Positions 26,323 to 34,472 of a DNA stretch of 64,000 nt are shown one piece after another. The position numbers were made by a program, and so were the translations under genes. The notes under the pieces are model-generated. The model saw only the letters and a program-made list of their open reading frames with translations, did no database searches and was not told the origin of the DNA. The stretch covers positions 558,001 to 622,000 of the forward strand of contig NZ_CP166961.1 of NCBI RefSeq assembly GCF_041410465.1, given 5' to 3'. This stretch comes from Thalassotalea sp. 273M-4. GTDB lineage: Bacteria; Pseudomonadota; Gammaproteobacteria; Enterobacterales; Alteromonadaceae. The number at the start of each line of letters is the position of its first letter. Position 1 is the stretch's first letter.

Positions 26323-27011
26323 TGCATCACCTCCTTGATGCTCAGTTTGAGTTTGCTGATTGCGGCAACTGTGAACTGCTTGCCTCTTATGGTTTTTAGG
26401 CCACGCTTGTTTAGCTCGTTAGCCAAGTCTTGATAGGTGGTCAACTTTTCAGTTTGCTCTAGAAATAAGATGACCTTGAGGACTTTGTCTTTCCATTGTG
26501 CTTGTTGCTGTGTTCTACGTTGGTTTGCGTTTATAACATTTTGGTTTCTGTGCACATCAAGCAATGGATTACCCAAAGTTACCCCTCGGCGCTTCGCTTC
26601 ATGCATCGCTTGCTTAGTGCGCACTGAAATCATCCGTGCTTCATGTTCAGCCATTGCAGCCAATATATGGACAGTAAGTTGGTCTATTTCTGGTAAGTCA
26701 CATAGTTTGAATTTAATACCTTGTTTTTGCAGACTGGTGACAAAGTGAAGGTCACGAGACAATCTATCTAACTTGGCAACCAACAAAGTGGCGTTCGCAA
26801 GCTCTGCGTATTCAGTGGCCCTTGTAAACTCTGGCCTATCGCAGCGTTTACCGCTTTCCACCTCCAAAAACTCAGCAACTAGGACGCCACCGAACTGCTC
26901 CAGATATGATGCTACGGCTTGTCTTTGGGCATCTAACCCTAACCCAGAGGACCCCTGTTTTTGAGTGCTGACCCTAAAATAGGCAACATAGCGTTTATTT
27001 GAATTTTCCAT
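26319..27011 (-). CDS. Serine recombinase (resolvase/invertase family)
   Basis: Recombinase of 230 residues. The N-terminal catalytic domain has the nucleophile Ser15 in YFRVSTQKQG, the GLGLDAQRQAV stretch and LVAKLDRLSRDL with the active-site arginines. A C-terminal part (TTYQDLANELNKRGLKTIRGKQF, shown in pieces elsewhere) resembles the start of the Recombinase domain and a DNA-binding region. It is short for a large serine integrase and fits a resolvase or invertase. Having both a tyrosine and a serine recombinase on one 10.5 kb island suggests one for integration and the other for dimer resolution or inversion. Confidence 0.88.
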   Translation of the reverse strand: MENSNKRYVAYFRVSTQKQGSSGLGLDAQRQAVASYLEQFGGVLVAEFLEVESGKRCDRPEFTRATEYAELANATLLVAKLDRLSRDLHFVTSLQKQGIKFKLCDLPEIDQLTVHILAAMAEHEARMISVRTKQAMHEAKRRGVTLGNPLLDVHRNQNVINANQRRTQQQAQWKDKVLKVILFLEQTEKLTTYQDLANELNKRGLKTIRGKQFTVAAISKLKLSIKEVMQ

Positions 27012-27124
27012 AATAAAATCTCCAGAAGTCCCAAATAGCAGACGTGACGATGCCTACGACTTAACGCATTCAAATGTTCCATATCGCTAAAGGGACCTTT
27101 TGTGTAATGTAAACTGAGTGGGGA

Positions 27125-27607
27125 CTACTTAGTGTTCTTTGATGCTTGGCGTTTTAGAAGCTCTTCGGCAAGGGCTTTTTGTTTGGCCTCTTTAGCCGCT
27201 TCGCGTTCGGCAACCACATCTGGTAGGTCTTTCTTGAGATGTTTTTGCATGCTCTGCTTAAAAGCTGCAACATCGCCAAAGGTATGCAAGCGTTTGGTTT
27301 CTTTATACGGCAACAGCAGCTTTTCAGCTTTGAGTGCTGCCGCTAGAAATCCAGAGTTGTTTGCGCTTTTTGATTTAAACAGTGATGCAAAGATATTGGC
27401 GTTGAATGTTTCTCTATTTTCGACACAGCTTAATATGTCATCCAGTGATATCCATTCCACCGAAAAGAAACCACCGCCAGTGTTGGTGATGACTCGAATG
27501 TGAAATGACTCATCGTCCGGCACATAGCCAATGTTGTAGGTGAGGGTAGGGGTGTCTGGTTGGGATACTTTGCCGCAGTCGGCTTGTTTGATGATGTTGA
27601 TTTTCAT
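27125..27607 (-). CDS. Conserved island protein of unknown function (160 aa)
   Basis: Protein of 160 residues. The N-terminal 98 residues are 94/98 identical to the truncated copy in island I. Characteristic stretches are YNIGYVPDDESFHIRVITNT, GGGFFSVEWISLDDILSCVE and NRETFNANIFASLFKSKSAN. The C-terminus is a basic, Lys/Ala/Glu-rich helix (EREAAKEAKQKALAEELLKR). No known domain is recognised. It is monocistronic-looking, with a structured leader that can hide its ribosome-binding site. Its position, between the element core and the cargo slot next to the tRNA, is the same in both islands. Confidence 0.7.
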   Translation of the reverse strand: MKINIIKQADCGKVSQPDTPTLTYNIGYVPDDESFHIRVITNTGGGFFSVEWISLDDILSCVENRETFNANIFASLFKSKSANNSGFLAAALKAEKLLLPYKETKRLHTFGDVAAFKQSMQKHLKKDLPDVVAEREAAKEAKQKALAEELLKRQASKNTK

Positions 27608-27663
27608 GGTTGTTCCTCTCTAGGTGATGAGGGGTATTCCTCATATAAGATACCTAGAGAGGC
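27608..27663 (-). promoter_or_regulatory. Structured 5' leader that sequesters the RBS, copy 2
   Basis: On the minus strand CCTCTCTAGGT pairs perfectly (11 bp) with ACCTAGAGAGG, burying the Shine-Dalgarno AGAGAGG that lies 7 nt before the ATG. Inside is a hairpin ATGAGG/CCTCAT. Two GGA motifs (ATGAGGAAT and AGAGAGGAAC) lie in the leader, the kind of site CsrA binds. Conserved in copy 1 at 16028-16083. Confidence 0.65.
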
Positions 27664-27800
27664 GCAGTTTAAGTCTATGCGTAAATTGACCATATTAAAT
27701 TTCACAAAATTAACTTCTAATTTATTGAATTGATTATTTTTAAATCTTTACTATTGTTTATTTTAACTTCTACCATGATTATTATTTAATAGGGATATTT

Positions 27801-28853
27801 ATGATTAATAAGAAAATTATTATAACTCTATCAGCCTTAACTTTATTCGGTTGTTCAAATCAAAATACCGAAAATAAAGAGTCACTTCAGGCATCTAAAA
27901 ATCCCTCTGAAACGCAACTACCAAAAAATTCAGATTACGAAGCTCAGTTAAGGATAGAAAAGAAAAAACAAAGGCTTGAGGCCCAAAAAAAGCAACTCAT
28001 CAATGAATTGATGAATGCAGATCCTATAGCTTTAAATGATTTTAAACTCGATGAGTACTTCAAAATGGAAACTCAAAGAGAATTTGAAACAAAAAATGAA
28101 TTCCACAACCGTCTATTAAATCATGGAGAAGTTGATAAAAGTAAAACGTTCTTTTTTGAAATAGACGCTGGACTAAGGCCTTATGATATGGAAAGCCAAA
28201 GTCATCAATTACTCAGCAACCAACCTCAATTCAGTAATAAAAACTATGTTCTTAAAACCTTTTCATTTTTAACCGAAATAAAAAAAATTAATCAAAGCTT
28301 TGATTTAATTGATCCCCCTTATTCATTTAGTAAAAGTAGGGATAGTGATATTTCTCCTGAATTGCTTATTTATGATTACAGCAATCGCAGAAATAACTTC
28401 ATGTGGATTACCGTCAATAACAGTATCGAAGAAAGTGAATTTATAGGAACTTCTGCTCTAGGGGTGGATTCAAAAGTTACTGATTTTCGAATTAAAGAGT
28501 GGGGGTTAGTTGTAGATGTCGATAGTTTCAATGAGTTAGAACCAATTGGTGAAAAATTGATTGTAGATAGGAGCGGACCATCATATAGAGATGCACTCCG
28601 TCTATACCTCCCATTGGAGAAGGCAAAACAATTAAATTTGAGTACTGAAAAATTGGTGGTTCGGTTAGGATTTAAGTACACCTATGGAACAAAAAACCTC
28701 TCTGTAGGTAAAAGTTATTTTTCTCATACTCCAACCTTAAGCATACCACTAAAGGTTAAACGTCAAACTCGAGTTTTAGTGGTGGAGTTGTACAGTTTTT
28801 GCTTATTAAACAAGGAAAATAAAAAAATTATATCTTGTAGAGTCAATGTCTGA
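27801..28853 (+). CDS. Predicted lipoprotein, island II cargo
   Basis: Protein of 350 residues with a lipoprotein signal (MINKKIIITLSALTLFGC, lipobox LFGC). A basic coiled-coil-like stretch (LRIEKKKQRLEAQKKQLINE) follows, then a mainly beta region (SYRDALRLYLPLEKAKQLNL and LVVRLGFKYTY). No family is recognised. GATATTTATG gives only a weak ribosome-binding site, so the exact start is less certain. It occupies the island slot next to the tRNA, equivalent to the TM2 and DUF2845-like genes of island I. AT-rich composition supports transfer. Confidence 0.6.
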   Translation: MINKKIIITLSALTLFGCSNQNTENKESLQASKNPSETQLPKNSDYEAQLRIEKKKQRLEAQKKQLINELMNADPIALNDFKLDEYFKMETQREFETKNEFHNRLLNHGEVDKSKTFFFEIDAGLRPYDMESQSHQLLSNQPQFSNKNYVLKTFSFLTEIKKINQSFDLIDPPYSFSKSRDSDISPELLIYDYSNRRNNFMWITVNNSIEESEFIGTSALGVDSKVTDFRIKEWGLVVDVDSFNELEPIGEKLIVDRSGPSYRDALRLYLPLEKAKQLNLSTEKLVVRLGFKYTYGTKNLSVGKSYFSHTPTLSIPLKVKRQTRVLVVELYSFCLLNKENKKIISCRVNV

Positions 28854-29079
28854 TAAATATTAAGTCTTAGTTGCTTATTCAGTAATGCTAAAAGTGAGAG
28901 GCAGTAGGTAAATAGAATGTGATTGTATTTTTAGCTAGCAAAAAAGATTTTTATGCGAACAGAGTATTGACACGTAAAAGGCCGCTCTAGGCTAGCTTTA
29001 ATTTTTGGTTTAAGTGCTTGCGGCTGCTCTTTTTTTATGCTCGTTTATTGGAGTCACTACAAAATTTCAGGCACAAAAA

Positions 29080-29103
29080 AAGACGCTTTAGGGCGTCTTT
29101 CTT
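29080..29103 (-). terminator. tRNA terminator
   Basis: On the minus strand AAAGACGC pairs with GCGTCTTT and runs into a T-rich tail, 11 nt after the tRNA CCA end. The island brings this terminator with the tRNA 3' half; an identical copy stands at 18397-18421. Confidence 0.8.
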
Positions 29104-29113
29104 GTTTTCTAAG

Positions 29114-29190
29114 TGGTGGCCCCACCCTGACTTGAACAGGGGACCTGCCGATTATGAGTCGGATGCTCTAACCAACTGAGCTATGGGGCC
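29114..29190 (-). tRNA. ileX: tRNA with CAU anticodon, probably tRNA-Ile2 (k2CAU)
   Basis: 77-nt cloverleaf with encoded CCA. GGCCCCA pairs with TGGGGCC in the acceptor stem, the D-arm reads AGCTCAGTTGGTTAGAGC, the anticodon loop CTCATAA has anticodon CAT, and the T-arm carries GTTCAAGTC. The GGCCCC acceptor and overall similarity to E. coli ileX/ileY favour the isoleucine tRNA whose C34 is changed to lysidine by TilS, over elongator methionine tRNA. Its 3' half (29114-29158) is the island attachment site and remains intact after integration. Confidence 0.85.
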
Positions 29191-29278
29191 GCTTAGAAAA
29201 GCTTATGGTTATAATAACCAAAAGCGGTGGCAAGTATAAGCAGTTTTTTTTTTAATGTCACCACTTTGGTTTTAAATT

Positions 29279-31702
29279 TCATTGTTTTTTTAGCTTCTTA
29301 TGTTCGTTTGCTTGTTTTATAAACAAAACTTTGTTGGTAAACGTAAATATTAAAATAAGTAGAGCCAATAAATAAGCCACACTACCGCCACGGGCGTCGC
29401 TCTTAGCTGTCATAATGGGAACCGCCTTAGGAGAGGGAATGGTTACATCAACAACTATGCTGTCTTTATTGCTCAAGCCTGTATTATCTGTGGTGGTAAA
29501 TTCAAATATTAACTTTTGCGCATTTGCCGGTGCCGTGAACGTTGCAATGAGTTGATTGGCGTTGGTCAAAGTTACTTGCTCGCCCGATATTTGTCGCCAA
29601 GAATAGGTTAAGGGGGCGTTAGTTACCCCAACGACATTGGCGCTTAAGGTCGCTGTTTGGTTGGCTTCTATAGTAAAGTTTTGACCAAGGTTTATCTCCG
29701 GAGGGGTGTTACCGGTTGAAGCATTAATGGCAATAGTTGCAAGGTTGGGGGCACTTAAGGTTGCCCCATTTTTAGGGTCAAATAAGCGAACAAAAAAGAC
29801 TTCCTGGTTTTCGGCCAGCAGATCGTCAAGCACCTTAATGTTTATGGCTTTGCTCCCATGCTCGTTATCTTGCCAATGTAAAGTGCCTGAGCTTAAGTTG
29901 AAATCGTCACTGTTTGCTGAACCTGTCACCAGTTCCCAATGTACTGAAACGCTGTCAGACGCTTGGTGTATACGCTCTACATAAATCGTTAAGTTTTCGC
30001 CTTCATCTGTGCTGTATTTCGCTTTATTGAAGCGAAAACTACCTTGTTCAACAAGCAAGGTATTGTCTTTTAGAATGTATAAACCGCTATTAACGTCACT
30101 TGCCAAAATATACCCACTGGGCAAAAAGGGGTATACCCCCCAAGCACCATTAAATGAAGGGTTATTTGAAATAGGGTAGGTGTCAAAAAAGCCAACCTCC
30201 CTCGGGGCCGTCGGTACACTAAGGTCGATGACAGTAATACCTCGCTCATAGTTTGACATGTAGTATCTGTTTCCTCGCACGTAGCCGTTATGATCAATGG
30301 CGCGGGTATCACCGGTCCAAGTTGATAACAGCATTGGTGAGGTTAAATCCGTTATATCGAATAATCGTAAGGTCGTGTTTAATCCGTATTCTTGTTCGTC
30401 TAGTTCGTCGTGCACTAACATCAGCATTTTGTCTTCAGTGTACCAACCTGAATGTACATAAGACGAATTAGGGTAAGTGGTGGTACTGAGTTTTTCTGGT
30501 TGCTCGTTTAAGGTTTTATCCCATAGGTGAAAATCGCTTTCATTAAAGTCAAACATCACTTCGCAATGATCGGTTCCGTTAACGCATTGACTGTCTTTGC
30601 GCTCATCTGTTATCACCATAGAGCTGGCATCATGAGTATAATTTTTTTGGTTAATAGGGGGTTGGTAAACGCTGACTGGGTTTGTCGGTTGATCTAAGCG
30701 ATAACTATTAAAACCACCGCCATTAGTGCTTGAACCAGCAATATGTAAATACGGCTTTTTATTGGTAAGAGCAACGCCTGTGGAATAGTCAACATTGCTT
30801 AAATACACATTGTGTGCGCTTAAGTCGGTTTTATCTTGGGCTGCTACGACAACACGGTTTGGTAAGTTGGTTAAATCTAATATTAATAAACCCACATCCG
30901 AATCATCGGCGGTAATGTAGGCGTAACTCTGCCATTGATGTAAGGTAAAGTTATAGCGTTGATATACCTTTATATCACGCCAAATTGTATCGTTACTGGC
31001 TATGGTATCAATCACCACTGGCGCGCTAGGGCTGGTGACGTCGACTATGCCAATGCCATTATTTAAGCCAATAATCGCGTATTCTCTAAAACTATTTAGG
31101 TCAATGTAACCCCAAATATCATTAGCCTCTCTTGGGTTAGTGCTAAAGGCATTCAATGGTAGGTGCCCCACTAAGTCAAGTTGGCTACACTCATGGTCAC
31201 CAGCCATTTTGCCAATACAATCGATGTTGCTCTTGGCTTGTTGCAAGCGTTGATAACTCGACATTTGTGCTTCTATATCGGCATTTGTGCGTCTTGTTTT
31301 ACCGTCGACAATAACATGAAACCCTCTGTCCGTTAGGGTTTGTCGATAGTCTTTAGGGACACCTATTAAGGTGGTTTTATATTTTGCATTTTGGGTATCA
31401 AAATGATCACGCTGACTGTAGTTGGCTTTAATTGGTACCATGTCAGACATTAAATAGAACAAGGTTTCAGCGTCTTCAACAAGGTAACTGCCTTGAGCAA
31501 GTCGAATTTGATCACCTTTATTCGCATTTTGCGCGGCATAGCGTATGTTTTTGCAGGGCTTTTTAGGATTATCACAACGCCCTTGATCAATACCGTCAAA
31601 CGCTACATAGCGTGCTTTATCATGTTCGGCATGAGCAAAAGCTAATTGATGATTTACCACTACAAGGAGAGCGAGCAAGCTCTTGTAGTTAATAAATTTC
31701 AT
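29279..31702 (-). CDS. Choice-of-anchor B family protein with GlyGly-CTERM-like tail
   Basis: Large exported protein of 807 residues. A signal peptide (MKFINYKSLLALLVVVNHQL, ending AFA) precedes a pectate-lyase-like start (CKNIRYAAQNANKGDQIRLA). The middle carries LVIVD-like beta-propeller repeats (IGLNNGIGIVDVTSPSAPVV, ITVIDLSVPTAPREVGFFDT). A Calx-beta segment (YSTDEGENLTIYVERIHQAS) and a PKD/REJ-like domain (TYSWRQISGEQVTLTNANQL) follow. The C-terminus is GGSVAYLLALLILIFTF plus basic residues, fitting a GlyGly-CTERM sorting signal processed by rhombosortase. It is probably displayed on the cell surface. Biological role unknown. Confidence 0.8.
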   Translation of the reverse strand: MKFINYKSLLALLVVVNHQLAFAHAEHDKARYVAFDGIDQGRCDNPKKPCKNIRYAAQNANKGDQIRLAQGSYLVEDAETLFYLMSDMVPIKANYSQRDHFDTQNAKYKTTLIGVPKDYRQTLTDRGFHVIVDGKTRRTNADIEAQMSSYQRLQQAKSNIDCIGKMAGDHECSQLDLVGHLPLNAFSTNPREANDIWGYIDLNSFREYAIIGLNNGIGIVDVTSPSAPVVIDTIASNDTIWRDIKVYQRYNFTLHQWQSYAYITADDSDVGLLILDLTNLPNRVVVAAQDKTDLSAHNVYLSNVDYSTGVALTNKKPYLHIAGSSTNGGGFNSYRLDQPTNPVSVYQPPINQKNYTHDASSMVITDERKDSQCVNGTDHCEVMFDFNESDFHLWDKTLNEQPEKLSTTTYPNSSYVHSGWYTEDKMLMLVHDELDEQEYGLNTTLRLFDITDLTSPMLLSTWTGDTRAIDHNGYVRGNRYYMSNYERGITVIDLSVPTAPREVGFFDTYPISNNPSFNGAWGVYPFLPSGYILASDVNSGLYILKDNTLLVEQGSFRFNKAKYSTDEGENLTIYVERIHQASDSVSVHWELVTGSANSDDFNLSSGTLHWQDNEHGSKAINIKVLDDLLAENQEVFFVRLFDPKNGATLSAPNLATIAINASTGNTPPEINLGQNFTIEANQTATLSANVVGVTNAPLTYSWRQISGEQVTLTNANQLIATFTAPANAQKLIFEFTTTDNTGLSNKDSIVVDVTIPSPKAVPIMTAKSDARGGSVAYLLALLILIFTFTNKVLFIKQANEHKKLKKQ

Positions 31703-31768
31703 ATTGTCTTCTTAATCTATTTTAGGTCATAGCAGGTTAAGTGAAAGTTGGTTAAATTGGATAAATGG

Positions 31769-32416
31769 TTAAAAACGTAACGTTATTCCGGCGCTGAACT
31801 CACCTTGATACCAAACACGACTAGACGTTTGAATAAGGCATTGGTTGGCGGAGCAAAAGATAGCGCCATCAGTATTAAAAAGCGTAGCATAAATTCTGGC
31901 ATCGACTCGAAAAGATAAACGGTTAGTCAACAATAGCTCAGTTCCTATACCTAAATGGGCCGAGGGTTTTGTTTCTGAATCTAGGCGGGTTTCATTTGGA
32001 CTAAAATGCGTAACGCCTAACCCGCCAGTTACCTTGATGGGGAGCAGACCATGATATAAGCTAACTTGACCGCCCAAATGTAAATAGTGAATGCCAATGT
32101 GATTATTAATGCCATCAAACGCTGGTTTAAACTTAGTGTTAGACACACTGTAGAGTAAACTTGAGTCGCGATAATGGTCATATGGCCAGCTAAAGATAAG
32201 GCCAAAATTGGTGTCGTTATAAAAGTCGACATTGGCAAAGTCGCTATGGTCATCGCGAAAGACATCACTGCTACGCTCGCCGACAAAAAAACTTAGAGAA
32301 CGCACTTGAGGCGATTGCTGTTGAGGTTGTTGAGCGAGACTTTGATGAGAGAAAAGCAATAGCGCTACCAGTATGGTTACAGAGCCGAGAAAACGTTGAG
32401 TGCGAGAAATATGCAT
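31769..32416 (-). CDS. Outer-membrane beta-barrel protein of unknown function
   Basis: Protein of 215 residues with a signal peptide (SVTILVALLLFSHQSLAQ) followed by a Gln-rich linker. Amphipathic strands follow (VRSLSFFVGERSSDVF, FGLIFSWPYDHYRDS, HLGIGTELLLTNRLSFRVDA), and the C-terminus is GEFSAGITLRF, ending in Phe as outer-membrane barrels do. It lies just upstream of the choice-of-anchor-B gene in the same direction (66-bp gap), so the two surface proteins may be co-expressed. No specific family recognised. Confidence 0.65.
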   Translation of the reverse strand: MHISRTQRFLGSVTILVALLLFSHQSLAQQPQQQSPQVRSLSFFVGERSSDVFRDDHSDFANVDFYNDTNFGLIFSWPYDHYRDSSLLYSVSNTKFKPAFDGINNHIGIHYLHLGGQVSLYHGLLPIKVTGGLGVTHFSPNETRLDSETKPSAHLGIGTELLLTNRLSFRVDARIYATLFNTDGAIFCSANQCLIQTSSRVWYQGEFSAGITLRF

Positions 32417-32474
32417 AAATGCAGTATAGACAATTTATGGCATAGGGGGAGTACGGTGGGAACTGAGAAAATAA

Positions 32475-32501
32475 AAAAGCCTGCATAATGCAGGCTTTTT
32501 A
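32475..32501. terminator. rpoD terminator
   Basis: AAAAAGCCTGC pairs with GCAGGCTTTTT around ATAAT. The A-run and T-run make it bidirectional; on the minus strand it ends the rpoD transcript about 20 bp after the stop. Confidence 0.85.
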
Positions 32502-32519
32502 CTAAGTATTTGTCGTGAC

Positions 32520-34370
32520 TTACTCGCCGTCTAAGAAGCTCTTAAGCTGCTCTGAACGAGAAGGGTGACGCAATTTACGTAATGCTTTCGCTTCGATTTG
32601 ACGAATACGCTCACGAGTAACGTCAAATTGCTTACCAACTTCTTCTAAGGTGTGGTCAGTATTCATATCAATACCAAAACGCATTCTTAGAACTTTTGCT
32701 TCACGAGCGGTTAGACCGGCTAACACTTCATGAGTAGCGTGCTTAAGGTTCTCTGTGGTCGCAGCATCAACAGGTAATTCACCACTACCATCTTCAATAA
32801 AGTCACCTAAGTGCGAATCTTCATCGTCACCAATTGGCGTTTCCATTGAAATTGGCTCTTTCGCAATTTTTAATACCTTACGGATTTTATCTTCCGGCAT
32901 CATCATGCGTTCTGCTAATTCTTCTGGCGAAGGTTCGCGACCCATTTCTTGTAACATTTGACGAGAAATACGGTTTAGCTTGTTGATGGTTTCAATCATG
33001 TGCACAGGAATACGGATTGTTCGTGCTTGGTCAGCAATTGAACGCGTAATAGCCTGTCTGATCCACCATGTTGCGTAAGTCGAAAACTTGTAACCACGAC
33101 GGTATTCAAATTTGTCTACCGCTTTCATTAGACCAATATTACCTTCTTGAATAAGGTCTAAGAATTGCAAACCACGGTTGGTGTATTTTTTCGCAATTGA
33201 AATAACCAAACGTAAGTTCGCTTCAACCATTTCTTTTTTCGCTCGACGAGCTTTAGCTTCGCCAATCGACATACGACGGTTGATGTCTTTAATGCTTTGT
33301 ACGCTTAAGTAAGTCTCTTCTTCTAGATTGGTTAGTTTGTGAATACAACGCTCAATATCGAACGATACTAACTTCAGCTTTTCAGAGTATGGGTGACCAT
33401 CTGCAATTTGCTGTTCTAACCATTCGGTTTCGGTTTCGTGTCCTGGGAAAATCTTAATGAAGGTGGTTTTTGGCATACCAGCGCCAATAACACAGTGCTT
33501 CATGATAAGACGTTCTTGAACACGAACGCGATCCATTACGTCACGCATGTTCTTAACTAATTTATCAAATAGTTTTGGAATTAAGCGAAACTCTTTGAAA
33601 ACTTCAGAAACTTCATCAATGGCTTTTACTGCATCTTTGTGATCACGACCTTTGGCCTTGATGACTTCGTTCGCAGCTTCGTATTTTGCACGAAGCTCAT
33701 TAAAGCGTTCACGAGCAAGTTCTGGGTCAACACCAGTATCCTCTTCCTCGTCATCTGAATCATCGTCGTCGTCATCTACATCTTCATCGTCTTCATCTGC
33801 TAAGTCATCATCTGACAATTCAGAACCAACGTGAGTTGCGGTAGGTGCTAACTCTTCTTCGGCTTCCGGATCAAGGAAACCTAAAATAATGTCACTTAAG
33901 CGTGCTTCTTCTGCTTCAAAATTATCCCATTGTTCTAATAGGTAATTAATTGCAGGCGGGTATTCAGAAACACTGCGTTGTACTTCACGAATACCTTCTT
34001 CAATACGCTTGGCGATTACAATCTCACCTTTACGGGTTAGAAGTTCAACCGTACCCATTTCACGCATGTACATACGCACTGGGTCAGTGGTTCTGCCAAT
34101 TTCACTTTCTACCGTGGCAAGAGCTTGAGCTGCCGCTTCAGCTGCATCTTCATCGGTGTTGGCTTCGCTCATCATTAATTCATCAGCATCAGGTGCATTT
34201 TCAAATACCTGAATACCCATGTCATTAATCATGCTAATAATATCTTCGACTTGATCGGAATCAATGATGTCTTGTGGTAGGTGATCGTTCACCTCAGCAA
34301 AAGTTAAATACCCTTGCTCCTTACCTTTAGTGATAAGTTCTTTAAGTCTAGATTGTGGGGCTTGATCCAT
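32520..34370 (-). CDS. rpoD: RNA polymerase primary sigma factor sigma-70
   Basis: Housekeeping sigma factor of 616 residues. Region 1.1 starts [20 protein letters not shown], region 1.2 includes [20 protein letters not shown], then a very acidic non-conserved insert ([20 protein letters not shown], about residues 200-220). Region 2 ([20 protein letters not shown], then [15 protein letters not shown]) binds the -10 element, and region 4 ends with the -35-binding helix-turn-helix ([20 protein letters not shown]). Complete and typical. It closes the rpsU-yqeY-dnaG-rpoD block, 102 bp after dnaG. Confidence 0.98.
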   Translation of the reverse strand: MDQAPQSRLKELITKGKEQGYLTFAEVNDHLPQDIIDSDQVEDIISMINDMGIQVFENAPDADELMMSEANTDEDAAEAAAQALATVESEIGRTTDPVRMYMREMGTVELLTRKGEIVIAKRIEEGIREVQRSVSEYPPAINYLLEQWDNFEAEEARLSDIILGFLDPEAEEELAPTATHVGSELSDDDLADEDDEDVDDDDDDSDDEEEDTGVDPELARERFNELRAKYEAANEVIKAKGRDHKDAVKAIDEVSEVFKEFRLIPKLFDKLVKNMRDVMDRVRVQERLIMKHCVIGAGMPKTTFIKIFPGHETETEWLEQQIADGHPYSEKLKLVSFDIERCIHKLTNLEEETYLSVQSIKDINRRMSIGEAKARRAKKEMVEANLRLVISIAKKYTNRGLQFLDLIQEGNIGLMKAVDKFEYRRGYKFSTYATWWIRQAITRSIADQARTIRIPVHMIETINKLNRISRQMLQEMGREPSPEELAERMMMPEDKIRKVLKIAKEPISMETPIGDDEDSHLGDFIEDGSGELPVDAATTENLKHATHEVLAGLTAREAKVLRMRFGIDMNTDHTLEEVGKQFDVTRERIRQIEAKALRKLRHPSRSEQLKSFLDGE

Positions 34371-34472
34371 TGACGAATGTCCACCTATATGGCTATCAAA
34401 ATATGAACAGTAAAGGACGAAATTATAGCAAGCTGAATCAATAAAAGCCAGACATCAAACGCATATCTTATG

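Larger units (their letters stand above)
18614..29158. mobile_element. 10.5 kb integrative island (island II), satellite-like
   Basis: Bounded by 45-bp direct repeats of the tRNA 3' half (18578-18622 and 29114-29158). Contents: coiled-coil lipoprotein, csrA, small membrane protein and XRE regulator pair, tyrosine integrase, two small unknowns, VapE-type replication protein, three more small unknowns, serine recombinase, the conserved 160-aa protein and a second lipoprotein. No capsid, tail, terminase, relaxase or secretion gene is visible. Size, integrase, VapE and tRNA target suit a phage satellite or a non-conjugative integrative element. The integrase is about 3 kb from the left end rather than beside it, suggesting cargo was added there. 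Confidence 0.8.

Noticed and set aside
29114..29190. Elongator methionine tRNA
   Set aside because: The CAU anticodon allows it, but the GGCCCC acceptor stem and overall sequence resemble E. coli tRNA-Ile2 more; not fully excluded.
33652..33834. Ser-rich plus-strand frame inside rpoD
   Set aside because: It is the antisense of the acidic insert of sigma-70 and has no independent support.
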